A stretch of 64,000 nucleotides of DNA, taken from contig NZ_CAMLHO010000004.1 of NCBI RefSeq assembly GCF_946479765.1, positions 36,569 to 100,568 of the forward strand, given 5' to 3'. The notes beneath the pieces are model-generated. The model worked only from the letters and a program-made list of their open reading frames with translations, made no database searches and was not told where the DNA came from. A program made the translations under genes and the position numbers. This stretch comes from an uncultured Aliivibrio sp. (GTDB lineage: Bacteria; Pseudomonadota; Gammaproteobacteria; Enterobacterales; Vibrionaceae). The first letter of the stretch is position 1. Each line of letters begins with the position of its first letter. Of this stretch, positions 50,601 to 61,873 are shown one piece after another.

Positions 50601-52628
50601 TTATCTTGAGCGTTTGTTTTGTACTAATAGCGCTTCAATCTCATGTTTTGGCTGAGGTTTGTGGAAATAGAATCCTTGGATTGAATCACAATTTAGGCTG
50701 GAGAGCAGCATTGCTTGTTGCCTTGTTTCAACCCCTTCCGCCACAATGTCCATATCAAGACTTTTCCCTAAGTTAATTACATTTTCAATAATCGTTATTT
50801 GTTTTGGTAGTCTATCTATTTCACTAATGAAGCCACGGTCAATTTTTAATTCATCAAGTGGGAAGCGAGCAAGATAAGCTAACGAGGAATAACCCGTACC
50901 GAAATCATCAATTGAGAGGGTAAAGCCCAATTTTTTAATGGCATCAAGCATTTGAATAGCATGCTCACCATCACTCATTACAGCGCTTTCAGTCAATTCG
51001 AGTGTGATGTCGTTTGGATCCACTTGAGTCGTTTTTAGTAATCGCTCCATATATTCAAGCAGTTGAGGGTTACCAAATTGCTCAGGAGACAGATTGATGG
51101 CAATTCGACCCGGTAAAAGCCCTTGGTTTTTCCATTCTTTAACTGTCTGGAAAACTTCACGCATGACCACTTTTCCTAGGGTTTCAATCAAGCCAGAGCG
51201 TTCAGCTACAGGGATGAAGCGAGCAGGGCTAATGTAGCCTTCTACAGGGTGCTTCCATCGAACTAAGGCTTCTGCGCCATTGATTCTAAAATCACGAGCG
51301 CTTACTTTTGGTTGATACCAAACTTCTAAGCCATTATTTTGTAATGCTTTTTGAAGTTCGATTTCTAACCATAATCGCATTCTAGCTTCTTTGTTCATTT
51401 GGTCATGAAACTTGATTAAACGATTGCGACCTCGATCTTTTGCTTCATACATAGCGGTGTCGGCATTTTGTAATAAGCTTCGAGCATCAGTACCATCTAT
51501 TGGGTATTGAACACTGCCAATTGAACAGGCTAGTCTTTTCGAAAAATGTACTAAATCAAATGGTTGGTTTATTAAAGCAATGATTTTGTCAGCCAATTGA
51601 TCGAGTATTTGATTGTGTTCAGGTTTTGGGAAAATAATACCAAATTCATCGCCCCCTAAGTGACCGACAATAGCGTGTTTTGGTAGTAATTTTTGTAAAC
51701 GAGTAGAGATCTCTTTTAATACACGGTCACCAATATGATGGCCTAAAGAGTCATTAATATTTTTAAAATTATCGATGTCTAAATAAAACATGAAAAAAGG
51801 AATGTTATTTTTAATCGTTTTTTCAATCACATGGGTGAAACCGTGTCGGTTATAGATCCCCGTCAATAAATCGATTTGTGATGCGGCAACTTTGTTTGTT
51901 ACTTCAATTTGTTTTTTATGTTCTTTTAGGGCCACTAAATGAGCAGGACTGCCTAAAATGTTTGTTTCTTCAACGGTTAAGATTAGTTCGGTGCGTATTC
52001 CGCAGTTCACTGTTGTTTTTACAGTTAGTTGTTGGTCGGATGCTAAATTTATAATTATGTCTAATAAGGATTGATTTTCATTTGCAGGGCTTAATAATTG
52101 TTCAATACTTTCACCAATAAATTCACTCGCTTTATTGAAACCAAGCACTTTCGCAGATGCGGTATTTGCTGATACGATTATATCTCCTTCAATTAAGAAG
52201 ACGGCGTCATTAATTAGCTCTGTGAGTTTGTGGTATTTGGATTCACTTTCTTTTAAAGAGCTGAGTAGTTGTTGTCGTTCGGAGGTATCGGCAGCATGAA
52301 AAACGAGATAGGTGTTATTGTCTTGTTCGATAGAGAATAAACTAAAATGAAGGCTAGTATCAAAGCGGTGATCGTCTAAGGTGATTTCAGCTTCAATCTT
52401 TTCGCCTTCGAGAGCTCTAATGTAATAGTTTTTGAGTGAGGCATAGAAATGGCTGCCTAAAATCTCAGAGTCTGAGCGTCCACATAACTCTTCTCTACTT
52501 AATCCACTTATTTCACAGTAACGATTATTAACGGTCACATAATTATGATCCGAGTCCAGAATAGCAAACAGAAATGGACTGTTATCTGTTAGTAAAGGAA
52601 ACCAATGTTGTATTTGAGAGAGAGACAT
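50601..52628 (-). CDS. PAS-PAS-GGDEF-EAL cyclic-di-GMP protein
   Basis: Cytosolic signalling protein of 675 residues. Domain order: PAS (about 8-115), second PAS-like domain (about 130-240), GGDEF (about 250-410, motif GGDEF at 325-329) and EAL (about 420-665, motif EALVR at 453-457, plus DDFGTGYS). Both catalytic motifs are intact, while the RxxD inhibitory site before GGDEF is not seen. It could be a diguanylate cyclase, a phosphodiesterase or both. No membrane segment. It separates ubiU from ubiT, which are close together in E. coli. Confidence 0.93.
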   Translation of the reverse strand: MSLSQIQHWFPLLTDNSPFLFAILDSDHNYVTVNNRYCEISGLSREELCGRSDSEILGSHFYASLKNYYIRALEGEKIEAEITLDDHRFDTSLHFSLFSIEQDNNTYLVFHAADTSERQQLLSSLKESESKYHKLTELINDAVFLIEGDIIVSANTASAKVLGFNKASEFIGESIEQLLSPANENQSLLDIIINLASDQQLTVKTTVNCGIRTELILTVEETNILGSPAHLVALKEHKKQIEVTNKVAASQIDLLTGIYNRHGFTHVIEKTIKNNIPFFMFYLDIDNFKNINDSLGHHIGDRVLKEISTRLQKLLPKHAIVGHLGGDEFGIIFPKPEHNQILDQLADKIIALINQPFDLVHFSKRLACSIGSVQYPIDGTDARSLLQNADTAMYEAKDRGRNRLIKFHDQMNKEARMRLWLEIELQKALQNNGLEVWYQPKVSARDFRINGAEALVRWKHPVEGYISPARFIPVAERSGLIETLGKVVMREVFQTVKEWKNQGLLPGRIAINLSPEQFGNPQLLEYMERLLKTTQVDPNDITLELTESAVMSDGEHAIQMLDAIKKLGFTLSIDDFGTGYSSLAYLARFPLDELKIDRGFISEIDRLPKQITIIENVINLGKSLDMDIVAEGVETRQQAMLLSSLNCDSIQGFYFHKPQPKHEIEALLVQNKRSR

Positions 52629-52845
52629 AGTGTTACCGCTTTTTAGTAAAAGAAGACAAATAACTTCCAGAATTAATAATAATTATCAGTATTTATAAGT
52701 CGAACAACAAAATATACATTGAATTAATCCCTACTTTCTACCCTAAATTGTAATAAGTGCTTTTTTTGATAAGAAACAGGTTAGATATCGGACAATCAAT
52801 TTATACTTGCCTATAGTTATCGACTAAATGTAATGGAAATTAAGC

Positions 52846-53364
52846 GTGATTAATCAAATTCGTTCAACATTAGTAAAAAATGCGGCATCGATCTTAAAAA
52901 CACCAGCAAAGTTAGTTCCTGTTTCAATGCAGCAGAAGGTATTACTCGAAGGATTAAAACAAGTTTTTCATGAAGCTCTTGAAGACGGTGATTTTGAATT
53001 CTTAGAAGATAAATGGCTAAAAGTTTCAATCCTTGATCTCGAATTACACTGGTTTATCAGCTATCAAGATGAAAAACTGATAGTCTCAAATAAAACAGAG
53101 AATGAAGATGTAAGCTTTAGTGGCCCGCTAAATGATTTAATTTTGATTGCTGGCCGTAAAGAAGATCCTGATACTCTATTTTTTCAACGTCGCCTGAAAA
53201 TAGAAGGTGATACAGAGCTTGGGCTTGAAGTGAAAAACTTAATGGACAGTGTCGATCTTGATTCATTACCAAAACCTTTAAACCAAGCATTAATGACGTT
53301 GGCTAATTTTGTCCAACAAGGTTTGCAAAAGCCTGAAGTAAAAGAGACGATAAATGCTTATTAG
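52846..53364 (+). CDS. ubiT: Ubiquinone biosynthesis accessory factor UbiT
   Basis: SCP2 lipid-binding domain protein needed for anaerobic ubiquinone synthesis, presumably binding the polyprenylated intermediates. It has 172 residues with the SCP2 fold (about 40-140), including GPLNDLILIAGRKEDPDTLFF. The start is GTG. It overlaps yhbS by 11 bases, the same pair as in E. coli. Confidence 0.94.
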   Translation: MINQIRSTLVKNAASILKTPAKLVPVSMQQKVLLEGLKQVFHEALEDGDFEFLEDKWLKVSILDLELHWFISYQDEKLIVSNKTENEDVSFSGPLNDLILIAGRKEDPDTLFFQRRLKIEGDTELGLEVKNLMDSVDLDSLPKPLNQALMTLANFVQQGLQKPEVKETINAY

Positions 53365-53857
53365 AACTGAAGCTCCAGCGGATATTTTAACGATTGATCG
53401 ATTAGTTCGTGAAACCTTTGAAACAGAAGCTGAAGCAAAATTGGTGATGTCTATACGTGAAAATAGTCACTTAACATTGTCATTAGTGGCTTGCACTGAT
53501 GAAGGTGAAGTTGTCGGACACTGCCTATTTAGTCCAGTTATGCTTAATGGTGAAGACTTTAATTGGCAAGGACTTGCTCCTTTGTGTGTTCAAAGTGAGT
53601 ACCAAAAACAAGGCATTGCTCAAGCTTTAGTTAAGGAAGGATTAGAAACACTGGCCGAATTAGGTTATCCCGTTTCTGTCGTCTTAGGTGACCCAGCTTA
53701 CTACCAACGCTTTGGTTTTGAATCAGCGACCAAATACGGTATGACATGTAAGTGGGAAGCCCCAGAAGGTGCATTTATGATCAAAGCATGTTCTCCTGAG
53801 TTTATTGAAGGGAAAACGGGTTTGATTGAATATTGCCCTGAATTTGATTCATTGTAA
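53354..53857 (+). CDS. yhbS: GNAT acetyltransferase YhbS
   Basis: A 167-residue GNAT-fold protein with the acetyl-CoA binding segment (QSEYQKQGIAQALVKEGLE) and the family end YYQRFGFE. The substrate is not known from sequence. Overlap with ubiT implies one operon. Confidence 0.92.
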   Translation: MLIRTEAPADILTIDRLVRETFETEAEAKLVMSIRENSHLTLSLVACTDEGEVVGHCLFSPVMLNGEDFNWQGLAPLCVQSEYQKQGIAQALVKEGLETLAELGYPVSVVLGDPAYYQRFGFESATKYGMTCKWEAPEGAFMIKACSPEFIEGKTGLIEYCPEFDSL

Positions 53858-54034
53858 TGTATCGATAGAGTGCTCATTTTTGATGATGAGCATTCATATT
53901 TAATTAGCTTTTGAGTTCTGATTTACATTTCTTCTTTTGTACCATTCAATATCTCTCATGTAAGGCACCATCAAGTAGCATCCCACCTAGAATGTTGATA
54001 ATATCCTCTACCTTAAATTGACAGGTGAATTGAT
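53858..54034. other. yhbS-holD spacer
   Basis: Contains a hairpin TGCTCAT...ATGAGCA (about 53872-53893) soon after yhbS that may serve as its terminator, though the T-run is poor, and the holD promoter. No gene seen. Confidence 0.4.
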
Positions 54035-54436
54035 ATGCCAAAGCAAGCGTTACAGTTTTTAAATGAAATGGATGTTTCAGTTTGGCAAGTACGACAACCA
54101 GAGTACTTTTCAGCACTAGAAACCCAAACCATATCGTTACCTGAAACTTGTCAGTTACTTTTCGTCGCTCCTACGGTTCCTACTGAGCGTGATGCTTTTC
54201 TATTTGGAAAAGTTCTTGCGAGTATGAAATTATTACCAGAGCAGGCGTTATTTCTTCCTTCTGAGTCGTTAGAGTATCTAGCTGAACATCATTTAACATG
54301 GTGTTGGTTTTCTGGTGTTTCTGTCACTGAACTGGAAGAGGTTAGAGCATTGAGCTCGCCACTTCTTTCTGAAATGCACACCAATACTCAATCACGACGC
54401 GATTTATGGCGACAGATTTGTTCCTATGACCATTAA
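54035..54436 (+). CDS. holD: DNA polymerase III psi subunit HolD
   Basis: Clamp-loader accessory subunit that binds chi and SSB. It has 133 residues with the conserved N terminus (ALQFLNEMDVSVWQVRQPEYF) and a C-terminal RRDLWRQIC segment. The family is poorly conserved, so the call rests on this N terminus and on the overlap of 11 bases with rimI, the classic holD-rimI pair. Confidence 0.9.
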   Translation: MPKQALQFLNEMDVSVWQVRQPEYFSALETQTISLPETCQLLFVAPTVPTERDAFLFGKVLASMKLLPEQALFLPSESLEYLAEHHLTWCWFSGVSVTELEEVRALSSPLLSEMHTNTQSRRDLWRQICSYDH

Positions 54437-54872
54437 TATTCAACCTATTTCAGATGTTCACCTTGATGATATTTGGCGAATTGAAAGATCTGCACATTCA
54501 CACCCTTGGGCAGAGTCAATGATCCGCGATTTAAATAGTCGCTGTGCACAACATCGAGTCATGCTAGATAACGATCAAGTTGTAGGCTATTTCTATGCTC
54601 AAAACGTAGTGGGTGAAGTTACCTTACTTAATGTGGCTATTGACCCTGCTTATCAAAGAAAAGGATTTGGTCGCAAGTTAACTGAATTTTTTATCGATAT
54701 GTGTATGGACCAAAAAGCAGAATCGGCTTGGCTTGAAGTGCGTGAAAGCAACATCGCAGCCATTTCATTGTATGAGTCTGAAGGCTTTAATGAAGTCACT
54801 CGTCGCCATGATTACTACCCAACAGCTAATGGTAAAGAAGACGCAATTATCATGAGTTATATATTCTTTTAA
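54426..54872 (+). CDS. rimI: Ribosomal protein S18-alanine N-acetyltransferase RimI
   Basis: GNAT enzyme acetylating the N-terminal Ala of S18. It has 148 residues with the acetyl-CoA motif AIDPAYQRKGFGRKL and the ESEGFNEVTRRHDYYP block typical of RimI. Overlaps holD. Confidence 0.95.
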   Translation: MTINIQPISDVHLDDIWRIERSAHSHPWAESMIRDLNSRCAQHRVMLDNDQVVGYFYAQNVVGEVTLLNVAIDPAYQRKGFGRKLTEFFIDMCMDQKAESAWLEVRESNIAAISLYESEGFNEVTRRHDYYPTANGKEDAIIMSYIFF

Positions 54873-54880
54873 TTCGGCGC

Positions 54881-54909
54881 TTTAGATAATGAACGTCTTT
54901 GAGTATAAT
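54881..54909 (+). promoter_or_regulatory. prfC promoter
   Basis: TTTAGA (54881-54886), 17-bp spacer, TATAAT (54904-54909), 49 bp before the prfC ATG. Confidence 0.55.
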
Positions 54910-54957
54910 CTCGCCTAATTACATCCTTTCTGAAATCTTACAGGATTATCAACGCTT

Positions 54958-56538
54958 ATGTCTTTTTTACAAGAAGTGGGTAAACGTAGAACGTTTGCCA
55001 TCATTTCTCACCCGGATGCGGGTAAAACAACCATTACTGAAAAAGTATTATTATTCGGAAACGCGATTCAAAAAGCGGGTACGGTAAAAGGTCGTGGTTC
55101 AAACCAGCACGCAAAATCAGACTGGATGGAAATGGAAAAAGAACGTGGTATCTCGGTAACTACGTCTGTAATGCAATTTCCATTTAACGGTTGCCTTGTT
55201 AACCTTCTTGATACTCCTGGACACGAAGATTTCTCGGAAGATACTTACCGTACATTAACAGCGGTAGATTCTTGTTTGATGGTTATCGATACCGCGAAAG
55301 GTGTCGAAGACCGTACGCGTAAATTGATGGAAGTAACGCGTTTACGTGATACACCAATCGTAACCTTCATGAATAAAATGGACCGTGAAGTACGAGACCC
55401 AATGGAAGTGCTTGATGAAGTAGAAAACGAGCTAGGTATGGCTTGTGCTCCTATTTCATGGCCGATTGGTTGTGGTAAAGAATTTAAAGGTGTTTATCAC
55501 ATTCACCGTGATGAAACGATCTTGTATCAATCTGGCCATGGCCATGAGATCCAAGAAGTGCGTACGATTAAAGGTCTTGATAACCCAGAACTTGACGTTG
55601 CAATCGGTAACGAACTTGCGATCAGTGTTCGAGAAGAACTTGAACTGGTTATTGGTGCTGCACATGAGTTTGATTTAGAGTTATTCCTTAAGGGAGAGCT
55701 AACGCCAGTCTACTTTGGTACAGCATTAGGTAACTTTGGTGTTGACCATATGCTTGAAGGTTTGACTGAATGGGCTCCTGCACCACAAACGCGTGAAGCG
55801 ATTGAACGTCCAGTTGAAGCAACAGAAGAGAAGTTCTCTGGCTTTGTATTTAAGATCCAAGCAAATATGGATCCTAAGCACCGTGACCGTATTGCTTTCA
55901 TGCGTATCGTGTCGGGTACTTATACTCAAAGTATGAAAATGAACCACGTTCGTACCGGTAAAAACGTCAGTATTTCTGATGCGGTAACTTTCATGGCGGG
56001 TGATCGTTCTCGTGCTGAAACGGCTTATGCAGGTGACATCATCGGTTTACATAACCATGGTACGATTCAAATTGGTGATACCTTCACGCAAGGTGAAAAC
56101 TTGAAGTTCTCAGGTATTCCAAACTTTGCTCCTGAATTATTCCGTCGTATTCGTCTAAAAGATCCTCTGAAGCAAAAACAACTGCTTAAAGGTCTTGTTC
56201 AGCTTTCTGAAGAAGGTGCGGTACAAGTATTCCGTCCGCTGCAAAACAACGATCTGATTGTTGGTGCGGTTGGTGTACTTCAGTTTGATGTGGTTGTTTC
56301 TCGTTTGAAATCTGAATATAACGTTGAAGCTATTTATGAAGGTATCAGTGTAGCAACCGCTCGTTGGGTTGAATGTTCTGACGGCAAGGTAATGGATGAC
56401 TTCCAGCGTAAAAGCCAAAGTAACCTAGCGTTAGATGGTGGCAATAACTTAACGTATATTGCTCCTACAATGGTTAATTTGAATTTAGCGTCTGAGCGTT
56501 TCCCTGAGGTTCAATTCAGAGCAACTCGCGAACACTAA
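54958..56538 (+). CDS. prfC: Peptide chain release factor 3
   Basis: GTPase that recycles RF1 and RF2 from terminating ribosomes. It has 526 residues (E. coli 529), G1 motif SHPDAGKTT near residue 18, G3 DTPGHEDF, G4 NKMD, then the EF-G-like domains II and III. Own promoter and terminator. Confidence 0.98.
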   Translation: MSFLQEVGKRRTFAIISHPDAGKTTITEKVLLFGNAIQKAGTVKGRGSNQHAKSDWMEMEKERGISVTTSVMQFPFNGCLVNLLDTPGHEDFSEDTYRTLTAVDSCLMVIDTAKGVEDRTRKLMEVTRLRDTPIVTFMNKMDREVRDPMEVLDEVENELGMACAPISWPIGCGKEFKGVYHIHRDETILYQSGHGHEIQEVRTIKGLDNPELDVAIGNELAISVREELELVIGAAHEFDLELFLKGELTPVYFGTALGNFGVDHMLEGLTEWAPAPQTREAIERPVEATEEKFSGFVFKIQANMDPKHRDRIAFMRIVSGTYTQSMKMNHVRTGKNVSISDAVTFMAGDRSRAETAYAGDIIGLHNHGTIQIGDTFTQGENLKFSGIPNFAPELFRRIRLKDPLKQKQLLKGLVQLSEEGAVQVFRPLQNNDLIVGAVGVLQFDVVVSRLKSEYNVEAIYEGISVATARWVECSDGKVMDDFQRKSQSNLALDGGNNLTYIAPTMVNLNLASERFPEVQFRATREH

Positions 56539-56560
56539 TTAGCTGTTTATCAAATAAATG

Positions 56561-56588
56561 AAACGGAGTCTTAGCGGACTCCGTTTTT
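56561..56588 (+). terminator. Terminator of prfC
   Basis: AAACGGAGTC and GACTCCGTTT arms with a 6-nt loop and Ts. Confidence 0.92.
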
Positions 56589-56684
56589 GTATCTATAGTT
56601 TATTGCTGTCTGAACAAATAATTATGCTAAGTTTATATTGTCGATATAAGAGCAACAGGAGAGCTTTAATGTGGAACGCAAATA

Positions 56685-57461
56685 ATGTCATTTGAACTTA
56701 TCGACTCTCATTGTCATTTGGACTTTTCTCCTTTTGCGGGTAATGAGGCCTATTATCTTCAGAAAGCTCAAGAGAAAGGCGTGAGTAAATTTATTGTACC
56801 TAGTGTAAATCAATCGAATTGGACTCGTGTCGTATCGTTATCACAACAGTATGAATCGATTTATTATGCATTGGGTGTCCACCCTCTATTTATCTTAGAT
56901 GATTATCAGAATGAAATAGAACTTTTGAAGCAGTTCGTTCAAAAGCATCGAGATAAGTGCGTTGCTATTGGTGAGTGCGGGTTAGATTTTTTGGGTTCTG
57001 AATGCAATCGCGATATCCAAATTCATGTGTTTCGAGAGCAATGCTTATTAGCTAAAACCTACCAACTTCCCTTAATTGTACATAGCCGAAAAAGTCACGA
57101 TCATATTTTAAAAATACTGCGAGAAATAAAGCCAAAGAAAGGTGGCGTTATCCATGGCTTTAGTGGCAGCTTACAACAAGCTAATCAATTTATTAACTTG
57201 GGCTTCTATATTGGTGTTGGTGGTGTGATCAGTTATGAGCGAGCGATTAAAACAAAACGTACAATTTCTGAGCTTTCTTTAGAGCATTTAATATTAGAAA
57301 CAGACGCGCCTGACATGCCATTATCTGGTTTTCAGGGGGTACCTAACTCACCAGATAAAATACAAAATATTCTAGAATGTTTAATTTTGTTGAGAAAAGA
57401 GTCAAGGGAAACGATTGCAAATACTGTTTGTAGAAATACTAATCATTTGTTCGATATTTGA
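56685..57461 (+). CDS. TatD-family metal-dependent hydrolase (YjjV-like)
   Basis: A 258-residue TIM-barrel hydrolase with the TatD signatures: DSHCHLDF at the N terminus, IGECGLDF near 99, LPLIVHSRKSHD near 129, and LETDAPDMPL near 204 with the metal ligands. TatD paralogues are proposed DNases or D-aminoacyl-tRNA deacylases. The location between prfC and the nupC-deo block favours the YjjV subgroup, as YjjV lies next to the deo operon in E. coli. Confidence 0.9.
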   Translation: MSFELIDSHCHLDFSPFAGNEAYYLQKAQEKGVSKFIVPSVNQSNWTRVVSLSQQYESIYYALGVHPLFILDDYQNEIELLKQFVQKHRDKCVAIGECGLDFLGSECNRDIQIHVFREQCLLAKTYQLPLIVHSRKSHDHILKILREIKPKKGGVIHGFSGSLQQANQFINLGFYIGVGGVISYERAIKTKRTISELSLEHLILETDAPDMPLSGFQGVPNSPDKIQNILECLILLRKESRETIANTVCRNTNHLFDI

Positions 57462-57511
57462 GTTGCTGGTCATTACTTTAGATGCAATTGATGAATATTT
57501 AGATTGCAACT

Positions 57512-57527
57512 AGTGATAAAGTTCACA
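57512..57527 (+). promoter_or_regulatory. Candidate CRP site upstream of nupC
   Basis: AGTGA-N6-TCACA, one base from the perfect TGTGA-N6-TCACA core. It is centred about 93 bp before the start expected from a TATAAT at about 57601. CRP control of nucleoside transport is well established in E. coli. Confidence 0.55.
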
Positions 57528-57660
57528 ATTATGAGTGAATACATGATGTATGGGGGACGATTATGTGACAACAGTATTACTTTATTAGTGATTCAATGAG
57601 TATAATCGCCTCCGCTAATTTGAAACACGCCAACAATCAATTTTAGGGAAACTTTTAACT

Positions 57661-58917
57661 ATGAGCCTGTTAATGAGCTTGGTTGGGATTGTAGCACTGC
57701 TTGCATTTGCAGTTCTAATATCTGATAACCGTAAAGCAATCAATCTACGTACTGTCGGTGGCGCTTTTGCCATTCAATTTCTTCTAGGTGCATTCATACT
57801 ATACGTACCTGTAGGTCGTGATGTACTGTTAGGGGCATCTGAAGCGGTTGCTAATGTAATCAACTACGGTAACAAAGGTATCGAATTCTTATTCGGTGGC
57901 TTAGTATCGAATAAAATGTTCGAAGTATTTGGTGGCGGCGGTTTCGTATTCGCACTGCGTGTACTTCCTGTAATCGTATTCTTTGCATCATTAACTGCGG
58001 TACTTTATTACCTTGGTATCATGCAAGTTGTGATTAACTTCTTAGGTGGTGCTCTACAAAAAGCACTTGGCACTTCTCGTGCTGAATCTCTTTCTGCTAC
58101 AGCGAATATTTTCGTTGGTCAAACAGAAGCACCTCTAGTTGTTCGTCCATTCATTCCAAAAATGACTCAATCAGAATTGTTTGCTGTAATGTGTGGTGGT
58201 CTAGCTTCTGTTGCTGGTGGTGTACTTGCTGGTTATGCTTCTATGGGCGTGCCTCTAGAATACCTAATCGCAGCGTCATTCATGGCGGCTCCTGGTGGTC
58301 TTTTATTTGCTAAAATTCTTAAACCAGAAACAGAAACACCGATTGACCAATTTGATGCACTTGATAATGAAGGTGCTGACAAACCAGCTAACGTAATCGA
58401 TGCAGCAGCAGCTGGCGCAGCAACAGGCATGCAACTTGCGTTAAACGTAGGTGCAATGCTTCTTGCATTCATCGGTCTAATCGCTCTAATCAACGGTATC
58501 CTAGGTGGTGTTGGTGGTTGGTTCGGTATGCCAGAAATTACGCTAGAGCTTATTCTTGGTTACGTGTTCGCTCCAGTTGCTTTCCTAATCGGTGTGCCGT
58601 GGGAAGAAGCTACAATTGCAGGTTCTTTCTTAGGTCAAAAATTAGTAGTTAACGAATTCGTTGCTTACTTAAACTTTGCACCATACCTAGCTGAAGGCGC
58701 TGAAGTTATTCTTTCTGATAAAACGAAAGCAATCATTTCATTCGCACTATGTGGTTTTGCTAACCTTTCTTCTGTAGCAATCCTACTTGGTGGTTTAGGT
58801 AGCCTTGCTCCTGAACGTCGTCATGACATCGCTAAGATGGGTATGAAAGCCGTTGCTGCTGGTACATTATCAAACCTAATGTCTGCAACAATCGCAGGTC
58901 TATTCCTATCTCTATAA
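57661..58917 (+). CDS. nupC: Concentrative nucleoside transporter NupC
   Basis: Inner-membrane cation-coupled nucleoside importer of the CNT family. It has 418 residues (E. coli 400) and about 10 helices with the CNT core: [12 protein letters not shown] near 159, [13 protein letters not shown] near 180, NEFVAYLNF near 339 and [11 protein letters not shown] near 361. It heads the nucleoside cluster, with a CRP-like site in its promoter region. Confidence 0.95.
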   Translation: MSLLMSLVGIVALLAFAVLISDNRKAINLRTVGGAFAIQFLLGAFILYVPVGRDVLLGASEAVANVINYGNKGIEFLFGGLVSNKMFEVFGGGGFVFALRVLPVIVFFASLTAVLYYLGIMQVVINFLGGALQKALGTSRAESLSATANIFVGQTEAPLVVRPFIPKMTQSELFAVMCGGLASVAGGVLAGYASMGVPLEYLIAASFMAAPGGLLFAKILKPETETPIDQFDALDNEGADKPANVIDAAAAGAATGMQLALNVGAMLLAFIGLIALINGILGGVGGWFGMPEITLELILGYVFAPVAFLIGVPWEEATIAGSFLGQKLVVNEFVAYLNFAPYLAEGAEVILSDKTKAIISFALCGFANLSSVAILLGGLGSLAPERRHDIAKMGMKAVAAGTLSNLMSATIAGLFLSL

Positions 58918-58941
58918 TCATTATAGAGTAAGTTAGATGAT

Positions 58942-58972
58942 AAAAAGCCCGCTTATACAGCGGGCTTTTTTT
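58942..58972 (+). terminator. Terminator of nupC
   Basis: AAAAAGCCCGC with GCGGGCTTTTT around a 7-nt loop, then more Ts. Separates nupC from the xapX-deo unit. Confidence 0.93.
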
Positions 58973-59044
58973 ATGCGTGTCAAAAATATTTAGCAGCAAT
59001 GAAAAATGGATTTATTTCACGAATATTAAGCAAAAAGTTTGAGA

Positions 59045-59059
59045 TGCAAACCGATTGCG
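59045..59059 (+). promoter_or_regulatory. Candidate CytR-type operator
   Basis: TGCAA-N5-TTGCG resembles the TGCAA/TTGCA half-sites recognised by CytR. Its centre is about 56 bp before the start expected from the promoter at 59093-59101, a plausible operator distance. Confidence 0.35.
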
Positions 59060-59092
59060 TTACCAGATAGAAACATTACATAGAATTAATCT

Positions 59093-59101
59093 TGATATAA
59101 T
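59093..59101 (+). promoter_or_regulatory. Extended -10 promoter of xapX-deo
   Basis: TGATATAAT is a perfect extended -10 element (TGnTATAAT) with a poor -35, consistent with an activator-dependent promoter. It is 88 bp upstream of the xapX start. Confidence 0.55.
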
Positions 59102-59188
59102 GAGATCCATAGCAAGGAGAAAGACAGCTAGATTTTGAAAATTAAACTACATTTAATACACACACACAAAGCAATTTGAGAGTGAATT

Positions 59189-59362
59189 ATGTTGAATGAA
59201 GTATTGTTATCTATCTTAGCTGGTTTAATTGTTGGTGTTGTTTTTTCAGCGATTAAATTACCAATTCCTGCGCCACCTGTATTATCTGGCGTTATGGGTA
59301 TCGTCGGTGTTTATCTTGGTGCAGTGGGCTATCAATGGATTATTGAGCGTTTCTTTTCATAA
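59189..59362 (+). CDS. Small XapX-domain membrane protein
   Basis: A 57-residue protein starting MLNEVLLSILAGLIVGVVFS and containing the KLPIPAPPVLSGVMGIVG segment that marks the XapX (DUF1427) family, with two hydrophobic helices. GAGAG precedes the ATG. It lies between nupC and deoC, and families of this type are found near nucleoside genes, so an accessory role in nucleoside uptake is plausible but unproven. Confidence 0.85.
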   Translation: MLNEVLLSILAGLIVGVVFSAIKLPIPAPPVLSGVMGIVGVYLGAVGYQWIIERFFS

Positions 59363-59380
59363 TCCCAGTGTCTTTATATG

Positions 59381-59436
59381 GAAACATACTTTCACTAGTG
59401 CCTCTGAAGAAGTATTGGTAAAATAAAGTATGTTTC
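59381..59436 (+). repeat. 12-bp inverted repeat between xapX and deoC
   Basis: GAAACATACTTT (59381-59392) and AAAGTATGTTTC (59425-59436) are perfect complements 32 bp apart. A smaller TTCAT-CGT-ATGAA repeat follows near 59486-59498. They could form an RNA hairpin in the xapX-deoC spacer or bind a dimeric regulator. Confidence 0.6.
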
Positions 59437-59638
59437 AACGGTGTCTCATAATGAAATATGAGGCAAACAGAATAGCGGTACTCTTTCATCGTATGAAGTA
59501 AGTACTGGCGGCAAAATGGATATTGATTGAGTGTAATTTCGCTCAAGTCTTCAGGGAATCAAGTCCGCTCATTTGCTGTTGAACTTAATACATGAGCAGC
59601 AAAACTATCAAAAAATTTATTCTATTTTGGAGATAACA

Positions 59639-60415
59639 ATGAGCGATCTAAAAGCAGCAGCACTACGTGCATTAAAATTAATGGACTTAACGACTCTTAA
59701 CGATAACGACACAGACGAAGCAGTAATCGCGTTATGCAAGAATGCAAAAACTGCGGTAGGCAATACTGCTGCCGTTTGTATTTATCCACGTTTCGTTCCT
59801 ATCGCTAAGAAAACGCTGCGTGAGCAAGGAACACCAGAAGTACGCATTGCAACAGTTACTAACTTTCCCCATGGTAATGATGATATTGCTATCGCTGTTG
59901 CTGAAACTAAAGCCGCTGTCGCTTACGGCGCAGATGAAGTTGATGTGGTATTCCCATACCGTGCATTGATTGCTGGTGATGAAACGGTAGGTTTTGAACT
60001 GGTTAAACAATGTAAAGAAGCGTGTGGCGACATTCTGCTTAAAGTTATCATTGAAACGGGTGAACTAAAAGAAGAAGCACTTATTAAGAAAGCATCTCAA
60101 ATATGTATCGAAGCAGGCGCTAACTTTATTAAAACATCAACAGGTAAAGTGCCAGTTAACGCAACACCTGAATATGCACGCATGATGCTAGAAGTAATTC
60201 GTGATATGGGCGTAGCAAAAACAGTTGGTTTTAAACCTGCTGGTGGCGTTCGTACTGCTGAAGATGCGCAAGCATACCTAGCAATGGCTGATGATATTTT
60301 AGGTGGCGATTGGGCTGATAACATGCATTACCGTTTTGGTGCATCAAGCTTGCTAACTAATCTTTTAAATACATTAGAAGTAACAGAAGAAACAGCTGAC
60401 CCATCAGCTTACTAG
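59639..60415 (+). CDS. deoC: Deoxyribose-phosphate aldolase DeoC
   Basis: Splits deoxyribose-5-phosphate to glyceraldehyde-3-phosphate and acetaldehyde. It has 258 residues and a TIM barrel with [11 protein letters not shown] (Schiff-base Lys strand) and [12 protein letters not shown]. The ATG at 59639 with TTGGAGA upstream is preferred; the frame extends to 59573 without a ribosome site. First enzyme gene of deoCABD. Confidence 0.97.
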   Translation: MSDLKAAALRALKLMDLTTLNDNDTDEAVIALCKNAKTAVGNTAAVCIYPRFVPIAKKTLREQGTPEVRIATVTNFPHGNDDIAIAVAETKAAVAYGADEVDVVFPYRALIAGDETVGFELVKQCKEACGDILLKVIIETGELKEEALIKKASQICIEAGANFIKTSTGKVPVNATPEYARMMLEVIRDMGVAKTVGFKPAGGVRTAEDAQAYLAMADDILGGDWADNMHYRFGASSLLTNLLNTLEVTEETADPSAY

Positions 60416-60447
60416 TTTCTTGTTACTTGATTTATAACAAAAAATAA

Positions 60448-61863
<1,416 letters not shown>

Positions 61864-61873
61864 GGAAGAAAAC

